From NCBI GenBank assembly GCA_949432885.1, contig CASQXY010000003.1, forward strand, positions 1 to 64,000: a DNA stretch of 64,000 nt. Reading direction: 5' to 3'. The notes beneath the pieces are model-generated. The model searched no databases. It saw only the letters and a program-made list of their open reading frames with translations, and had not been told where the DNA came from. The DNA comes from an uncultured bacterium. GTDB lineage: Bacteria; Bacillota; Clostridia; Christensenellales; CAG-917. Both the position numbers and the translations under genes were made by a program. Shown here piece by piece: positions 12,444 to 21,042 of this stretch; the first letter of the stretch is position 1, and every line of letters begins with the position of its first letter.

Positions 12444-12470
12444 TAAAATTTTGCCCAAACGTCAAGCGCG

Positions 12471-12513
12471 CGCGATATAATCAATATTAAGCGCGCTTTA
12501 ATATTATATCGCG
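12471..12513. repeat. Long imperfect palindrome in nifJ/release-factor gap
   Basis: CGCGATATAAT and ATATTATATCGCG flank a near-perfect inner palindrome (AATATTAAGCGCGCTTTAATATT). It lies between two divergent genes, upstream of the nifJ -35 box and about 35 nt before the -10 box of the next operon. It may be an operator or a structured element. Confidence 0.6.
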
Positions 12514-12546
12514 TTGAGTTTTACACTTCCATTATTTGAAAAATAA

Positions 12547-12555
12547 TGATATACT
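12547..12555 (+). promoter_or_regulatory. Extended -10 box of the release-factor-like operon
   Basis: TGATATACT is an extended -10 (TGn + TATACT) ending 6 nt before the ATG at 12562. No good -35 hexamer sits 16-18 nt upstream and no Shine-Dalgarno is present, which suggests a leaderless transcript. Confidence 0.45.
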
Positions 12556-12561
12556 GTTTCC

Positions 12562-13566
12562 ATGTATGGTATTTATGACGGAATTATCGAAGCGGGCAAA
12601 AGCGCGCTATTCGGCTTCGACGAGACAGAAGAGCTCTTGGAATATCCCGAGGTGCAGGCGGATAAGGCATACTATCTGTCCGTTTTGTCAAAATACAATA
12701 AGCTCAAAGCGATAAAGGATAAGCTGTTTGCGCTGATATCGGCTTTGGAAGAGGAAAAATCAACGGCGGCGCTTTTGCCCGAGACAAACGATTTTGAGGA
12801 GCGCTCCGCAATATATGAGGAAATATCCGCGTTAAAGAAGAAAGCCTCTCAAATATCCGCGGCGCTTTCGGACGAGTTGGGTTGCAGACATATAGAGGAG
12901 CGCGCGTATTGCAGATTTAAGCTCAAAGCGGGCTCTGCGCGCATAGGCGCGGCACTGTCGCAGTCGATAAAAGCATATTTGCTGTCACGCGGCGTGAAGG
13001 TCGAGGAAGAAAAGACCTCGTATTCAAACGACGGCTACGCTCGGGAGATTTCCTTTATCGCGGTCGGAGAGGACGTAATCGCAAGGCTTACTCCGCTCGT
13101 CGGAGCGCACAAGGTATACACCGCGCAGGCAAGGAGCGAGGAACTGTGCTTTGCCGTTACGCCCTCGGCGGAGGAAAGAGCGGAGGATGAGGATTTTAAA
13201 ATCGACGTGTTCCATTCGAGCGGCGCGGGCGGGCAGAACGTAAACAAGGTGGAAACGGCGGTGCGCGTAACTCACCTGCCCACGGGGCTGACCATCGTAT
13301 GTCAGGACGAGCGTTCTCAGCTCAGGAACAAACAGCGCGCCTTGGAAACTATCCGCAGCCGACTGAAAGAAACGTTCGAGAAGGAAGAGAAAAAGCGTAT
13401 AGAAGCGGATATTTGCGCGCAATATTCAATAAGAAATACGCCGATTAGCTTCGACGCTGCAAACAATACGGCGACGGACAAACGGACGAAAGCGTTTTTG
13501 CGCGTGCCGTTTCCGTTTACGGACGAGCAGTTTGCCTCGTATATGGACGCACTTATAACGATATGA
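12562..13566 (+). CDS. Divergent class-I peptide release factor-like protein
   Basis: The 334-residue protein keeps the N-terminal helical domain of RF1 and the catalytic loop HSSGAGGQNVNKVETAVRVT (GGQ at about residue 224), which triggers peptidyl-tRNA hydrolysis in the ribosome. The stop-codon recognition domain is degenerate. RF1's GGD/TEA segment is absent, the PxT anticodon tripeptide is missing (GAHKVYTAQARSEELCF), and the C-terminal RTYNFP...VTDHR block has become TPISFDAANNTATDKR. It is probably not the housekeeping RF1 but a specialised release or ribosome-rescue factor (inference). Its stop overlaps the helicase start (ATGATG), indicating translational coupling. Confidence 0.75.
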   Translation: MYGIYDGIIEAGKSALFGFDETEELLEYPEVQADKAYYLSVLSKYNKLKAIKDKLFALISALEEEKSTAALLPETNDFEERSAIYEEISALKKKASQISAALSDELGCRHIEERAYCRFKLKAGSARIGAALSQSIKAYLLSRGVKVEEEKTSYSNDGYAREISFIAVGEDVIARLTPLVGAHKVYTAQARSEELCFAVTPSAEERAEDEDFKIDVFHSSGAGGQNVNKVETAVRVTHLPTGLTIVCQDERSQLRNKQRALETIRSRLKETFEKEEKKRIEADICAQYSIRNTPISFDAANNTATDKRTKAFLRVPFPFTDEQFASYMDALITI

Positions 13567-15938
13567 TGCAAAGGATAACCGCAAACGTCAGAAGAATAGC
13601 TCTGTCTTCCTCACGCAAGGTCTACAAGACCGAGGGCTTTATTACGCTTACGCGCAGAATTACGGAAATCGACGCATTCATATCCCGCGTTGCCGAAGGC
13701 GTATTCGCAGAGGATATCGCGCTTGCCGACGGCTGCTACTGCGCGAGCACGGAGGACGGAAGCTATAATCTGTATTTATGCTGTAAGGCGGACGACGGCA
13801 GAATATCGGAAAAGGATATAGTATTTTATAAATTTTCAAGCGAAAATCCCCAAGAGGGCGGCACGGACAGGAGGCTTAAAGACTACCTTTCCAAGCGGGA
13901 GAAAATTACGCTCGTCCTGCGCGAAACGTCGGAAGAAATTTCGGACGACGACCTGAGCCGTCTCTATCTCGTTTCCGGTTCGGACGGAATTATCAACTTC
14001 CCATACCTCAACGATATGCAGAGGAGGATTGTCGAAACCGAAGACTCCAATATGCTCGTACAGGGCATAGCTGGAAGCGGCAAGACCAACGTCTGCGTGG
14101 AAAAAATAGTTTACTGCGCATGCCGCGATTATCGGGGGTCCGTGCTGTATACTACGTTTTCACGAGGACTTCTCACAGAGACGCGCAACCGTGTAACTCT
14201 GTTTTCACGCAATATAGACGATTTTGTCTGCGCGTATGAAAACGGTTTGATTGCGTTTCTTGACGGCAATCACAAAAAAGCGGTTGAAAACAAGCTCGGC
14301 ATTTTGTTTTCCGTAGACGAGGACGGAGAGATAATTTCTGTGCTGAAACGAATCTCGGCGTTTTTGAAGGAAAAGGTCGAGTACCGTTTGATTGAAGACA
14401 TCTATTCGGAGAAGTTCGACGCAAAGCGCGTCGCGGGCGAGACCGTATTTTTGAACGAGTTTCTGAGCTCGGGCAAACGCCTTTCAGGCGCGCTCGACAG
14501 GATAAGGAACATTGCGCCCGAGATAATCTACAAAGAGATATACGGAATGATTTTCGGCAAATACGAGCTCGAAGCTCCGAGCGAAATGATGAGCAAAGAC
14601 GAGTATGCCGAGGCGCGAAGCGACAGCTTTACAAGGCGCGAGTGCGAGGTCATATATTCTGTCGCTAAGGAATATTCGGAGTTTTTGAAACGGCGCAATT
14701 ATACGGACAACAATCTGATGAGCAGGGAGCTTCTCGGCGCGAATCCGTCGAGCGGGTATTCCGTCGGCATCATAGACGAAGTGCAGGATTTCACACAAAT
14801 CAACCTTTGTCTTATCAAAACGCTATGCAGAAAGCTGTTTTGCGTCGGCGACGCGTTGCAGATGATAAATCCGTCCTATTTCAATTTCGGTTATCTCAAA
14901 CGCTTGATGTACGGCGACGTCACGGGTGTGAGTCAGCTCAAACACAATTACAGAAGCACCGAGAGGATAGAGAAAATAGCGCAGAAGCTCGGCGAAATGA
15001 ACACGCGCCGATTCGGAGTGCACAGCTTTGTGCTTAAAGGCGAAAGCATTCCGTCTCCGCTTCCGTCCGCGGCGGCGGCTGTTTTTGACAGAAATTTTGC
15101 CTACTCGCTGGGGGAAAAGAGATTTGAAAACGTCACTGTCATAGTCGCCTCGCAGAAAAAGAAAGAAAAGCTCAGAAAGTTTCTCGGGAAGACAGAAATT
15201 CTCACCGTCGCGGAGGCGAAGGGGCTGGAACGCAATACGGTTATACTTGTGGACGTGCTCAGCGATAATGCCGACAAGTGGCGGTATCTCCAAAAGATTT
15301 CGCTCAACAGAAAGGTCGCGGACGAAAATTCCGTTTTCAGATATTATTTCAATCTGTTTTACGTCGGCGTGTCCAGAGCCAAGCAGTATCTTTTCGTCGC
15401 GGAGTCCGACTGCCCCGAGAGCTTCGGTCCCCTGTTTGACGAGTGCTTCGAGCGTATGGACAAGGAAAGCGCGCTGTCCTACCTCAAAGGCATAGCGGGC
15501 AGGATAGAGATTGACGACGACGAGTTTATCGAAAGAATAGAAAAGTTCTGTTCGCTGGAACAGTACGAGAACGCGCGCAATACCGCGGACAGACTGTCTT
15601 CGGAGGAGCTGCGCGGCAAAATGCTCGTATATATTTACGTGCACGAAAACTATCTCAGGCTGGGGAAAATAAGGGAAGCGGGAATCGAGTACTGGCGCCG
15701 TGGCATGGACTTTGAGGCGCGCGAAATGTTTACGCGTTCGGGCGACGAAAAGCTGTTTCCGCTTATGGACGCCTGCGCGGAGGGCGGAGGCGCGCTCGAC
15801 CCCGAAATCGTAAGGTTTTATACGCTGGTGGAAGACAACGACGCGGCGAAGGGAATTATTCTCGACACTCTGAGCCGTGACAGAGAGGAAATAGCCGAGG
15901 GCTTGAAAGCCGCGAATATCAAAACAAAGAGGAAATGA
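13563..15938 (+). CDS. UvrD/Rep-like superfamily 1 helicase
   Basis: The 791-residue protein has SF1 motifs in order: Walker A GIAGSGKT (about 168-175), Walker B IIDEVQDF (about 401), the NYRST motif (about 461) and the C-terminal YVGVSRAKQYLF (about 598). It should be an ATP-driven nucleic-acid translocase or helicase. The first ~145 residues and the last ~170 residues are helical or mixed and not recognised. It shares 4 nt with the release-factor-like gene and is followed 2 nt after its stop by the coiled-coil gene, so the genes are surely co-transcribed. The substrate (DNA or RNA) cannot be told from sequence. Confidence 0.85.
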   Translation: MMQRITANVRRIALSSSRKVYKTEGFITLTRRITEIDAFISRVAEGVFAEDIALADGCYCASTEDGSYNLYLCCKADDGRISEKDIVFYKFSSENPQEGGTDRRLKDYLSKREKITLVLRETSEEISDDDLSRLYLVSGSDGIINFPYLNDMQRRIVETEDSNMLVQGIAGSGKTNVCVEKIVYCACRDYRGSVLYTTFSRGLLTETRNRVTLFSRNIDDFVCAYENGLIAFLDGNHKKAVENKLGILFSVDEDGEIISVLKRISAFLKEKVEYRLIEDIYSEKFDAKRVAGETVFLNEFLSSGKRLSGALDRIRNIAPEIIYKEIYGMIFGKYELEAPSEMMSKDEYAEARSDSFTRRECEVIYSVAKEYSEFLKRRNYTDNNLMSRELLGANPSSGYSVGIIDEVQDFTQINLCLIKTLCRKLFCVGDALQMINPSYFNFGYLKRLMYGDVTGVSQLKHNYRSTERIEKIAQKLGEMNTRRFGVHSFVLKGESIPSPLPSAAAAVFDRNFAYSLGEKRFENVTVIVASQKKKEKLRKFLGKTEILTVAEAKGLERNTVILVDVLSDNADKWRYLQKISLNRKVADENSVFRYYFNLFYVGVSRAKQYLFVAESDCPESFGPLFDECFERMDKESALSYLKGIAGRIEIDDDEFIERIEKFCSLEQYENARNTADRLSSEELRGKMLVYIYVHENYLRLGKIREAGIEYWRRGMDFEAREMFTRSGDEKLFPLMDACAEGGGALDPEIVRFYTLVEDNDAAKGIILDTLSRDREEIAEGLKAANIKTKRK

Positions 15939-15940
15939 AT

Positions 15941-16657
15941 ATGAACGAAAATTCCGTAAAAGAGCTTATCGACAGTTTTATCGAATACCGCAATCTTATA
16001 TCTCCGTTGCAGGACGCGCTGCTTTCGGTGAGCAAGACCTACGAGGAGATAAGGAAAGATTTGGATACTCTCGCCAAGAGTTTTTCGGGGAGCGCCGTAA
16101 ATCAGCTTGAAAAGGTGCACGCGACGATAAACGCGCAGGCGAAAAGCGGACAGGAACTCGGCAGACGCATAGAGGAGTACGCCGAGTCGGGAGAGAAATA
16201 CGCGCAAGCGGTCAAGGATATGTCGGCGAGATTCTCCGAGGTGTCGAGAAGCATAGGTTCGCTCGACGAAATCGAGAAAAACGCGCAGGACCAACTGGAA
16301 CGCATAGATACGCTTATCGAGGAGAAGCGCACGACTTACAATATCAAAGAACTGCAGAGGTCGCTGGACGGCTACAACAAGAACATAGAGAGGATAAGCG
16401 ATTTTATAAATAAAGACATCGCGGCGGTTTTAAAGCAAAACGCGGATAAAATAGAATCTATCCGCAAGGAAAACGAATTGCTGTCGGCTTCGGTCGCGGA
16501 GCAGGGCAAAGATATATCAGTACTCATCTCCGAGTTTTCAAAAACCTCCGCGCTTTTAAAAACGCTGGTCGAGGGAAGCACCGTAAACGAGGAATATCTG
16601 TTTGATGCGTTCGACAGGTGGGCGGCGGACAGAAAGGTCAGAATCAAGAGCAAATAA
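15941..16657 (+). CDS. Coiled-coil protein of the helicase operon
   Basis: The 238-residue protein is almost wholly heptad-rich and charged (for example IEEYAESGEKYAQAVKDMSA and VAEQGKDISVLISEFSKTSA), consistent with a long coiled coil. It has no signal peptide or membrane segment. I recognise no family. The track start at 15935 is 1 nt from AGAGGA; ATG 15941 has a proper 7-nt spacing. Its place between a helicase and a membrane protein suggests a linking or scaffolding role (inference). Confidence 0.8.
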   Translation: MNENSVKELIDSFIEYRNLISPLQDALLSVSKTYEEIRKDLDTLAKSFSGSAVNQLEKVHATINAQAKSGQELGRRIEEYAESGEKYAQAVKDMSARFSEVSRSIGSLDEIEKNAQDQLERIDTLIEEKRTTYNIKELQRSLDGYNKNIERISDFINKDIAAVLKQNADKIESIRKENELLSASVAEQGKDISVLISEFSKTSALLKTLVEGSTVNEEYLFDAFDRWAADRKVRIKSK

Positions 16658-16682
16658 GAGAGTAAAACGGGAACGTTGAAAG

Positions 16683-18989
16683 ATGGATATGCCGATTGAA
16701 GAAAAACTGCTGCAAGTCATAAAGGAAGACGACTTGAAAGCGTTCGATAGCTTGAATGCGACAGCTCCGTGTCTGGATTTTTGTCTGGGCAGATTTCCCG
16801 TGCTTTCCTTGCTGTATTTGTACAAAGCCCGCAGAATCCTCGCCGAATATGAGGACTCGATGCTGAGGATAACCGTATATAAGGAATTGCGCGAGCCTAT
16901 TGAGATTTCCGAGAAATTTTCAAAAAAGGCGGGCAAATGCTTGCGCCTGTATCTGAAAGAAACGGTGTCTCCTCTTGAAATGCTTCTCATTCTGGACAAA
17001 ACGAAGCGGCTTAAACGCGTTTTCCCGATGGTTTACTCGTCTTCGGCGGTGCGCGCACGGCTCAAATCCATATATTCCATAAAATATGCGCTCAGCGTCA
17101 AATACGAGGGCGACGGAATCGTCATTGACAGGCGTCCGCTCAGCCGCCGAGAGAAGAAAAATGCGGCAACGCTGTGCCTGTGTATTATACTGGCGGTAGT
17201 TATTATCGTCGGAGTTCCCGTCACAACCGTTTCGCTCTTGCCGAATCCCGTCGAGGGAGAGGCGTCGACTTTCGGTCAGATTGATTTCGCTTCCGCAAAG
17301 GAATATAAGCTGACGCAGGATATCATCGTGCCCGAGAACTTCTCCGTTCAAAAAGTAAATTGTAAGATAAACGGCGGCGGGCATAAGATTACTGTGGGCA
17401 AGGGCGCAAGATTTACGGATTTCAACGGCGAGTTTTCAAATCTGACCTTAGTGACGCAGGGCGACGTTATATTTACCACCATTTCCGAGACCGCGGTCTT
17501 AAAAGATGTGACGGTCAACGTAAACGCCGATATTTCGGGCAGTGTTTCATCCGCGTTCGTCGCTCTGACCAATTACGGAACAGTTGACAACGTGACGGTC
17601 AACGTAAAGGGCAGTATATCGGCGCGGGCCGACCAAACGGGGACCTCCGAAGAGCTTATTTTCGGCGCTATTGTAAAAAATAACAGCTATAAGCTCAACG
17701 CCGCAACGCAAACGGCATACAGCGGAATCATCAAAGACTGTAAGGTGAATTACACGGATTTTAAGCTGTTCGGCGAAGCGTCGGCAAACGCATCTTTCGG
17801 CGGCTTGGCAGGCATAAACGGCGGATATGTGCAAGATTGCACGATAAGCGGCGAGATTATTGCGGATACATTCGACGTCGCGGGAATCTGCTCCGAGAAC
17901 AACGGATATCTGCTTCGCAGCGTAAACGAAGCGGCGCTCTTGCAGACCTCCTCGGACGAGGATTGGAATCCCGTCACCTGCGGAATTGTCCTGACCAACG
18001 CGGGTGCGGTGGAGAGCTGCGAGAACAGAGCCAATATATCTTCGGCTTCCGATTGCGCGCAGTTCGACGTGGAGGAAGGCCATGAGGTCGCGGCTTCCGC
18101 TTCGGGCATAGCTTATCTGAATAGAGGAACGTCCTCTACACCGTATATCAAAAACTGTGTGAATAAGGGAGAGGTGCAAAGCAGCGCGCATTTCAGAAGC
18201 GTATATGCGGCGGGTATTTGCCTGTCTTCGAGCGGATTGATTGAAACCTGCCGCAACGAGGGTGAAATTTCCGCGCAATCTGCCAACGACGCGGGCGTTT
18301 ACGTCGGCGGAATCACGGCGATTGCAAACGGCAACGTCGTTAAATCCGTAAACTCGGGCGCAGTTACCGCCGTCTCGAAAGGCGCGGCATACGTCGGGGG
18401 AATCGCCGCGCGGTCTATCTCTCAAATCGTTTACTGCGTTTCAAGCGGAAACGTATCCGTAGACGCGCGCGAGGTCTTTGCGGGCGGAATACTGGGAACG
18501 AGTGAAATTGCTACAAGAGAGGGCATAATAACTCTGGTTTATTTCGGCACAGCCAAATTCTGTATAAGCGAATGCAAATTGAACATAAACTCCTCCGCAG
18601 GGAAGGGATTTGTCGGCGGAATCATCGGCGGCGTCACTGAAATGGGCTTTAAAAATGAAAACGGCGTAGTATACTACGGCGGAGGCGTTACGGACAGTTG
18701 CTTTGCGGGAGAGATTACGGGAGACGCGCCGTATTCGGGCGGAGTGGCAGGCGTTTGCGGAGCGAATATTTACGAGACCAATTCGTACTCCTCGGGAACC
18801 GAAACCTTCAAAAATTTCGATAATAATTTATATGCTTACAGTAAAGCGTTCGGCGCCGCCGCGAAAGCGGACGGAAGCTTTGTCGGCGTAACGGACAAGG
18901 GCGCGGCGGCGCTCGGCGCAGACGATATACGCGGCTCCGATCTTTACAAATCAATATCGGACGCGCTCGAAGAAAGCGACGAGGAGTGA
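16683..18989 (+). CDS. Membrane-anchored GLUG beta-helix protein
   Basis: The 768-residue protein has no signal peptide. An N-terminal cytoplasmic region of ~160 residues is followed by one membrane helix (about 160-182, AATLCLCIILAVVIIVGVPV). A long extracytoplasmic beta-helix follows, rich in GLUG-type repeats (GGLAGINGG, GGITAIANG, GGIAARS, GGILGTS, GGIIGGV, GGVAGVCG). The cytoplasmic part has conserved-looking leucine- and lysine-rich helices but no recognised domain. It lies 25 nt after the coiled-coil gene and ends the operon. The layout would let an outside beta-helix be tied to the inside helicase and coiled-coil partners (inference). Start ATG 16683 or 16689; the ribosome site is weak. 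Confidence 0.8.
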   Translation: MDMPIEEKLLQVIKEDDLKAFDSLNATAPCLDFCLGRFPVLSLLYLYKARRILAEYEDSMLRITVYKELREPIEISEKFSKKAGKCLRLYLKETVSPLEMLLILDKTKRLKRVFPMVYSSSAVRARLKSIYSIKYALSVKYEGDGIVIDRRPLSRREKKNAATLCLCIILAVVIIVGVPVTTVSLLPNPVEGEASTFGQIDFASAKEYKLTQDIIVPENFSVQKVNCKINGGGHKITVGKGARFTDFNGEFSNLTLVTQGDVIFTTISETAVLKDVTVNVNADISGSVSSAFVALTNYGTVDNVTVNVKGSISARADQTGTSEELIFGAIVKNNSYKLNAATQTAYSGIIKDCKVNYTDFKLFGEASANASFGGLAGINGGYVQDCTISGEIIADTFDVAGICSENNGYLLRSVNEAALLQTSSDEDWNPVTCGIVLTNAGAVESCENRANISSASDCAQFDVEEGHEVAASASGIAYLNRGTSSTPYIKNCVNKGEVQSSAHFRSVYAAGICLSSSGLIETCRNEGEISAQSANDAGVYVGGITAIANGNVVKSVNSGAVTAVSKGAAYVGGIAARSISQIVYCVSSGNVSVDAREVFAGGILGTSEIATREGIITLVYFGTAKFCISECKLNINSSAGKGFVGGIIGGVTEMGFKNENGVVYYGGGVTDSCFAGEITGDAPYSGGVAGVCGANIYETNSYSSGTETFKNFDNNLYAYSKAFGAAAKADGSFVGVTDKGAAALGADDIRGSDLYKSISDALEESDEE

Positions 18990-19019
18990 AACAGACTGTA
19001 AGCGCCGCGATAATCTGAC

Positions 19020-19060
19020 CAAAACAAAACCGAGACGATTCAGTCTCGGTTTTGTTTTGT
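19020..19060. terminator. Bidirectional terminator between operon and sigH
   Basis: A 17-bp perfect stem (CAAAACAAAACCGAGAC and its complement, loop GATTCA) has T-rich sequence on both strands. It overlaps the last codons of the sigH-type gene. Confidence 0.9.
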
Positions 19061-19606
19061 TTCCAATATTTTTTTTATTTTCTTTTTGAACGAGTATATT
19101 GTGTTGTCCACCTGCTTCTTTTCCATGCCCAGCCGCTCGGAAATCTCCTGATAGGACATTGCGCTCAGATACAGTTTGAGCACGTTCGTTTCGCGCTCGT
19201 TGAGCACGGAGGATATCGTTTCGCCCAAAAGACGTGCGGTCTCGTCCTCTATATAGAGTCTGGACGGTTCCTGTTCCTCCGACGGCAGAAATACGTCCTC
19301 CAAATCCACGTCGGATACGGGTGCGGACTTCTGCTTGCGTATTGCGTCGAGTATGGCGTTTCGTATACAGTGCCCCGCGTAAGTTTTGAAGGTTGCGCTT
19401 TCGTCCTCTCTGAACGTACGCACTGCGCGCATCAGTCCAATCATGCCCGACTGTACCAAATCGTCTCCGTCGATTCCGATGACGGAATAAGAGCGCGCGA
19501 TAGCCTTGACAAGCGGAGCGTATGCCGCGAGCACGTTGTTTTCCGCAGAAAGGTCTCCGTTCTGCGCTTTTTTTATTTCGTTCAAATCCTTGTCGAAATC
19601 CTTCAT
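19040..19606 (-). CDS. sigH: RNA polymerase sigma factor, SigH (Spo0H)-type
   Basis: This 188-residue sigma-70 family protein has region 2 motifs (DLVQSGMIGLMRAVRTFRED, FKTYAGHCIRNAILDAIRK) and a region 4 helix-turn-helix (SYQEISERLGMEKKQVDNTIYSFKKKIKK). In Bacillota, SigH drives early sporulation genes. The call rests on the gene order mrnC-rlmB-sigH, known from B. subtilis (cysS-mrnC-rlmB-yacP-sigH); here yacP is missing. The track start at 19738 would overlap rlmB by about 100 nt, so I use ATG 19606, though its ribosome site is weak. It could instead be another sigma factor of similar size. Confidence 0.8.
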   Translation of the reverse strand: MKDFDKDLNEIKKAQNGDLSAENNVLAAYAPLVKAIARSYSVIGIDGDDLVQSGMIGLMRAVRTFREDESATFKTYAGHCIRNAILDAIRKQKSAPVSDVDLEDVFLPSEEQEPSRLYIEDETARLLGETISSVLNERETNVLKLYLSAMSYQEISERLGMEKKQVDNTIYSFKKKIKKILETKQNRD

Positions 19607-19632
19607 AGCCTGCGTTATATTCCGAAGCCCTT

Positions 19633-20355
19633 CTACTTGCGCTGTCTCACCGCTTCGTACAGCACTATGCCCGCCGCAACGCTGGCGTTCAGGCTGTTCA
19701 CTTTGCCGTATTGCGGAATGGTGAGTACGCCGTCGCAAAGCTGCTTGGTGAGGCGGTGAATGCCGCTGCCCTCGCTGCCTATCACGATGGCAATATTTCC
19801 GTTCAAATCTGCCGATTTCGGGGGTTTACCATCGAAATCCGTCGCATAAACCCATACATTGCGTTCTTTAAGCTCACGAATTGTGTCATTTATATTCGTG
19901 ACCTTTGCAACTCTTATATGCTCCGTTGCGCCGCTTGCAACCTTTATTACAGTATCGTTTACGCTCACGCTCCTGTGCTTGGGAATGACTACGCCGTGCG
20001 CGCCGAAGCACTCCGCGCTTCTGATTATCGCGCCTAGATTGTGAGGGTCGGTTATTCCGTCCAGCAGAACGATGAGCAGCGGTTCGAGTTTGCGCTCCGC
20101 ATCGTCAAGAATGTCTGCGATGTCACAGTAATCGAAGTCGGTCACTGCGGCGACGACTCCCTGATGATTGCCGCCGCCCGACAGCTTGTCAAGCATAGCG
20201 CGGTCGCAGTAGCTCACGACGGTGCGCGCGTCTTTTGCCATAGAACGGATAGAGTTGAGCGACGGGTCGAACTCGTTTTTGAGCATATACAGCTTGTCCA
20301 CCGTCTTGCCGGCTCGATATGCTTCCTTTACTGGATTTCTTCCGAATATATACAT
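19633..20355 (-). CDS. rlmB: 23S rRNA (guanosine-2'-O-)-methyltransferase RlmB (TrmH/SpoU family)
   Basis: The 240-residue SpoU methyltransferase uses SAM to 2'-O-methylate a guanosine of 23S rRNA. The N-terminal L30e-like substrate domain carries IFGRNPVKEA. The knotted SPOUT domain has the three family motifs: LDGITDPHNLGAIIRSAECF, IAIVIGSEGSGI and IPQYGKVNSLNASVAAGIVL. GGAG precedes the ATG. It lies between mrnC and sigH, as in other Bacillota. Confidence 0.95.
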   Translation of the reverse strand: MYIFGRNPVKEAYRAGKTVDKLYMLKNEFDPSLNSIRSMAKDARTVVSYCDRAMLDKLSGGGNHQGVVAAVTDFDYCDIADILDDAERKLEPLLIVLLDGITDPHNLGAIIRSAECFGAHGVVIPKHRSVSVNDTVIKVASGATEHIRVAKVTNINDTIRELKERNVWVYATDFDGKPPKSADLNGNIAIVIGSEGSGIHRLTKQLCDGVLTIPQYGKVNSLNASVAAGIVLYEAVRQRK

Positions 20356-20438
20356 AGGTATCTCCGATATGTTTTTGAATTGAAATTTATATTGACGCTC
20401 GGCGGTTTGCGGATTTACGGCAAAGCGACGGTTTTTTG

Positions 20439-20879
20439 CTATTCGCCGTCCGCCGATATTGTATCCGCGAAGCAGGTGGAAAGAAATCCGAAAAGCCTCT
20501 CCGTATTCCCCGTAAGATACAAGTAGCCGAGAACCGCCTCAAAGCCGCTTGCCTTCCTGTATTCGGCGGGGTCGGCGTGCTTGGCGGAGGTCTGTACCTT
20601 GCAGTTGCGTGCGCGGCGGAAAAGGTCGAGCTCGTCTTCGTCAAACAAGGGGAGAAGCTTTTCGGCTTCGGCGGCTTGCGATACGGCTTTGACCGCCTTT
20701 GTAACCTCGTGATGAAGCGCGCCCGTCTTTTTGAGCGTAGCGCCCACCGTCACGCGCGTACGCGTGTAAAGAGCCTGCACCGCGTCCCCGATGAACGCGA
20801 GCGACATAGGGTGGAGTGATAAGGCTTCCTGTTTGGATACGGGATTTTTCAGCTCGAACACTGACGGATGATATGTCAT
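20439..20879 (-). CDS. mrnC: Mini-ribonuclease 3 (Mini-III)
   Basis: The 146-residue RNase III catalytic domain lacks a dsRNA-binding domain; family members mature 23S rRNA ends. LAFIGDAVQALYTRTRV is the signature with the catalytic Asp, and the second acidic motif lies in ASGFEAVLGYLYLTG. First gene of the mrnC-rlmB-sigH cluster. No Shine-Dalgarno is present; TTGTCA-N17-TAAACT sits with its -10 box 6 nt before the ATG, so the mRNA is probably leaderless. Confidence 0.93.
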   Translation of the reverse strand: MTYHPSVFELKNPVSKQEALSLHPMSLAFIGDAVQALYTRTRVTVGATLKKTGALHHEVTKAVKAVSQAAEAEKLLPLFDEDELDLFRRARNCKVQTSAKHADPAEYRKASGFEAVLGYLYLTGNTERLFGFLSTCFADTISADGE

Positions 20880-20885
20880 AAATTC

Positions 20886-20914
20886 AGTTTAGCATAAACC
20901 GATATCCTTGACAA
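20886..20914 (-). promoter_or_regulatory. Promoter of mrnC, leaderless geometry
   Basis: On the minus strand: TTGTCA, 17 nt, TAAACT, then 6 nt (GAATTT) and ATG. Confidence 0.55.
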
Positions 20915-20989
20915 TCTAATTTGAGGAAAGAGGGAAATAGCCGATTTTATTATCGGCGAGGTTGAAAAACGTTATATGGTGAAAATCAC

Positions 20990-21021
20990 ACAAAAGACGG
21001 CAACCTTTCAAGGTTGCCGTC
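20990..21021 (-). terminator. Terminator of the BspA-type lipoprotein gene
   Basis: The stem GACGGCAACC / GGTTGCCGTC, with TTTTG following on the minus strand, lies just after the lipoprotein stop. Confidence 0.85.
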
Positions 21022-21042
21022 CGCCGAATATGTAGAGAAAAA

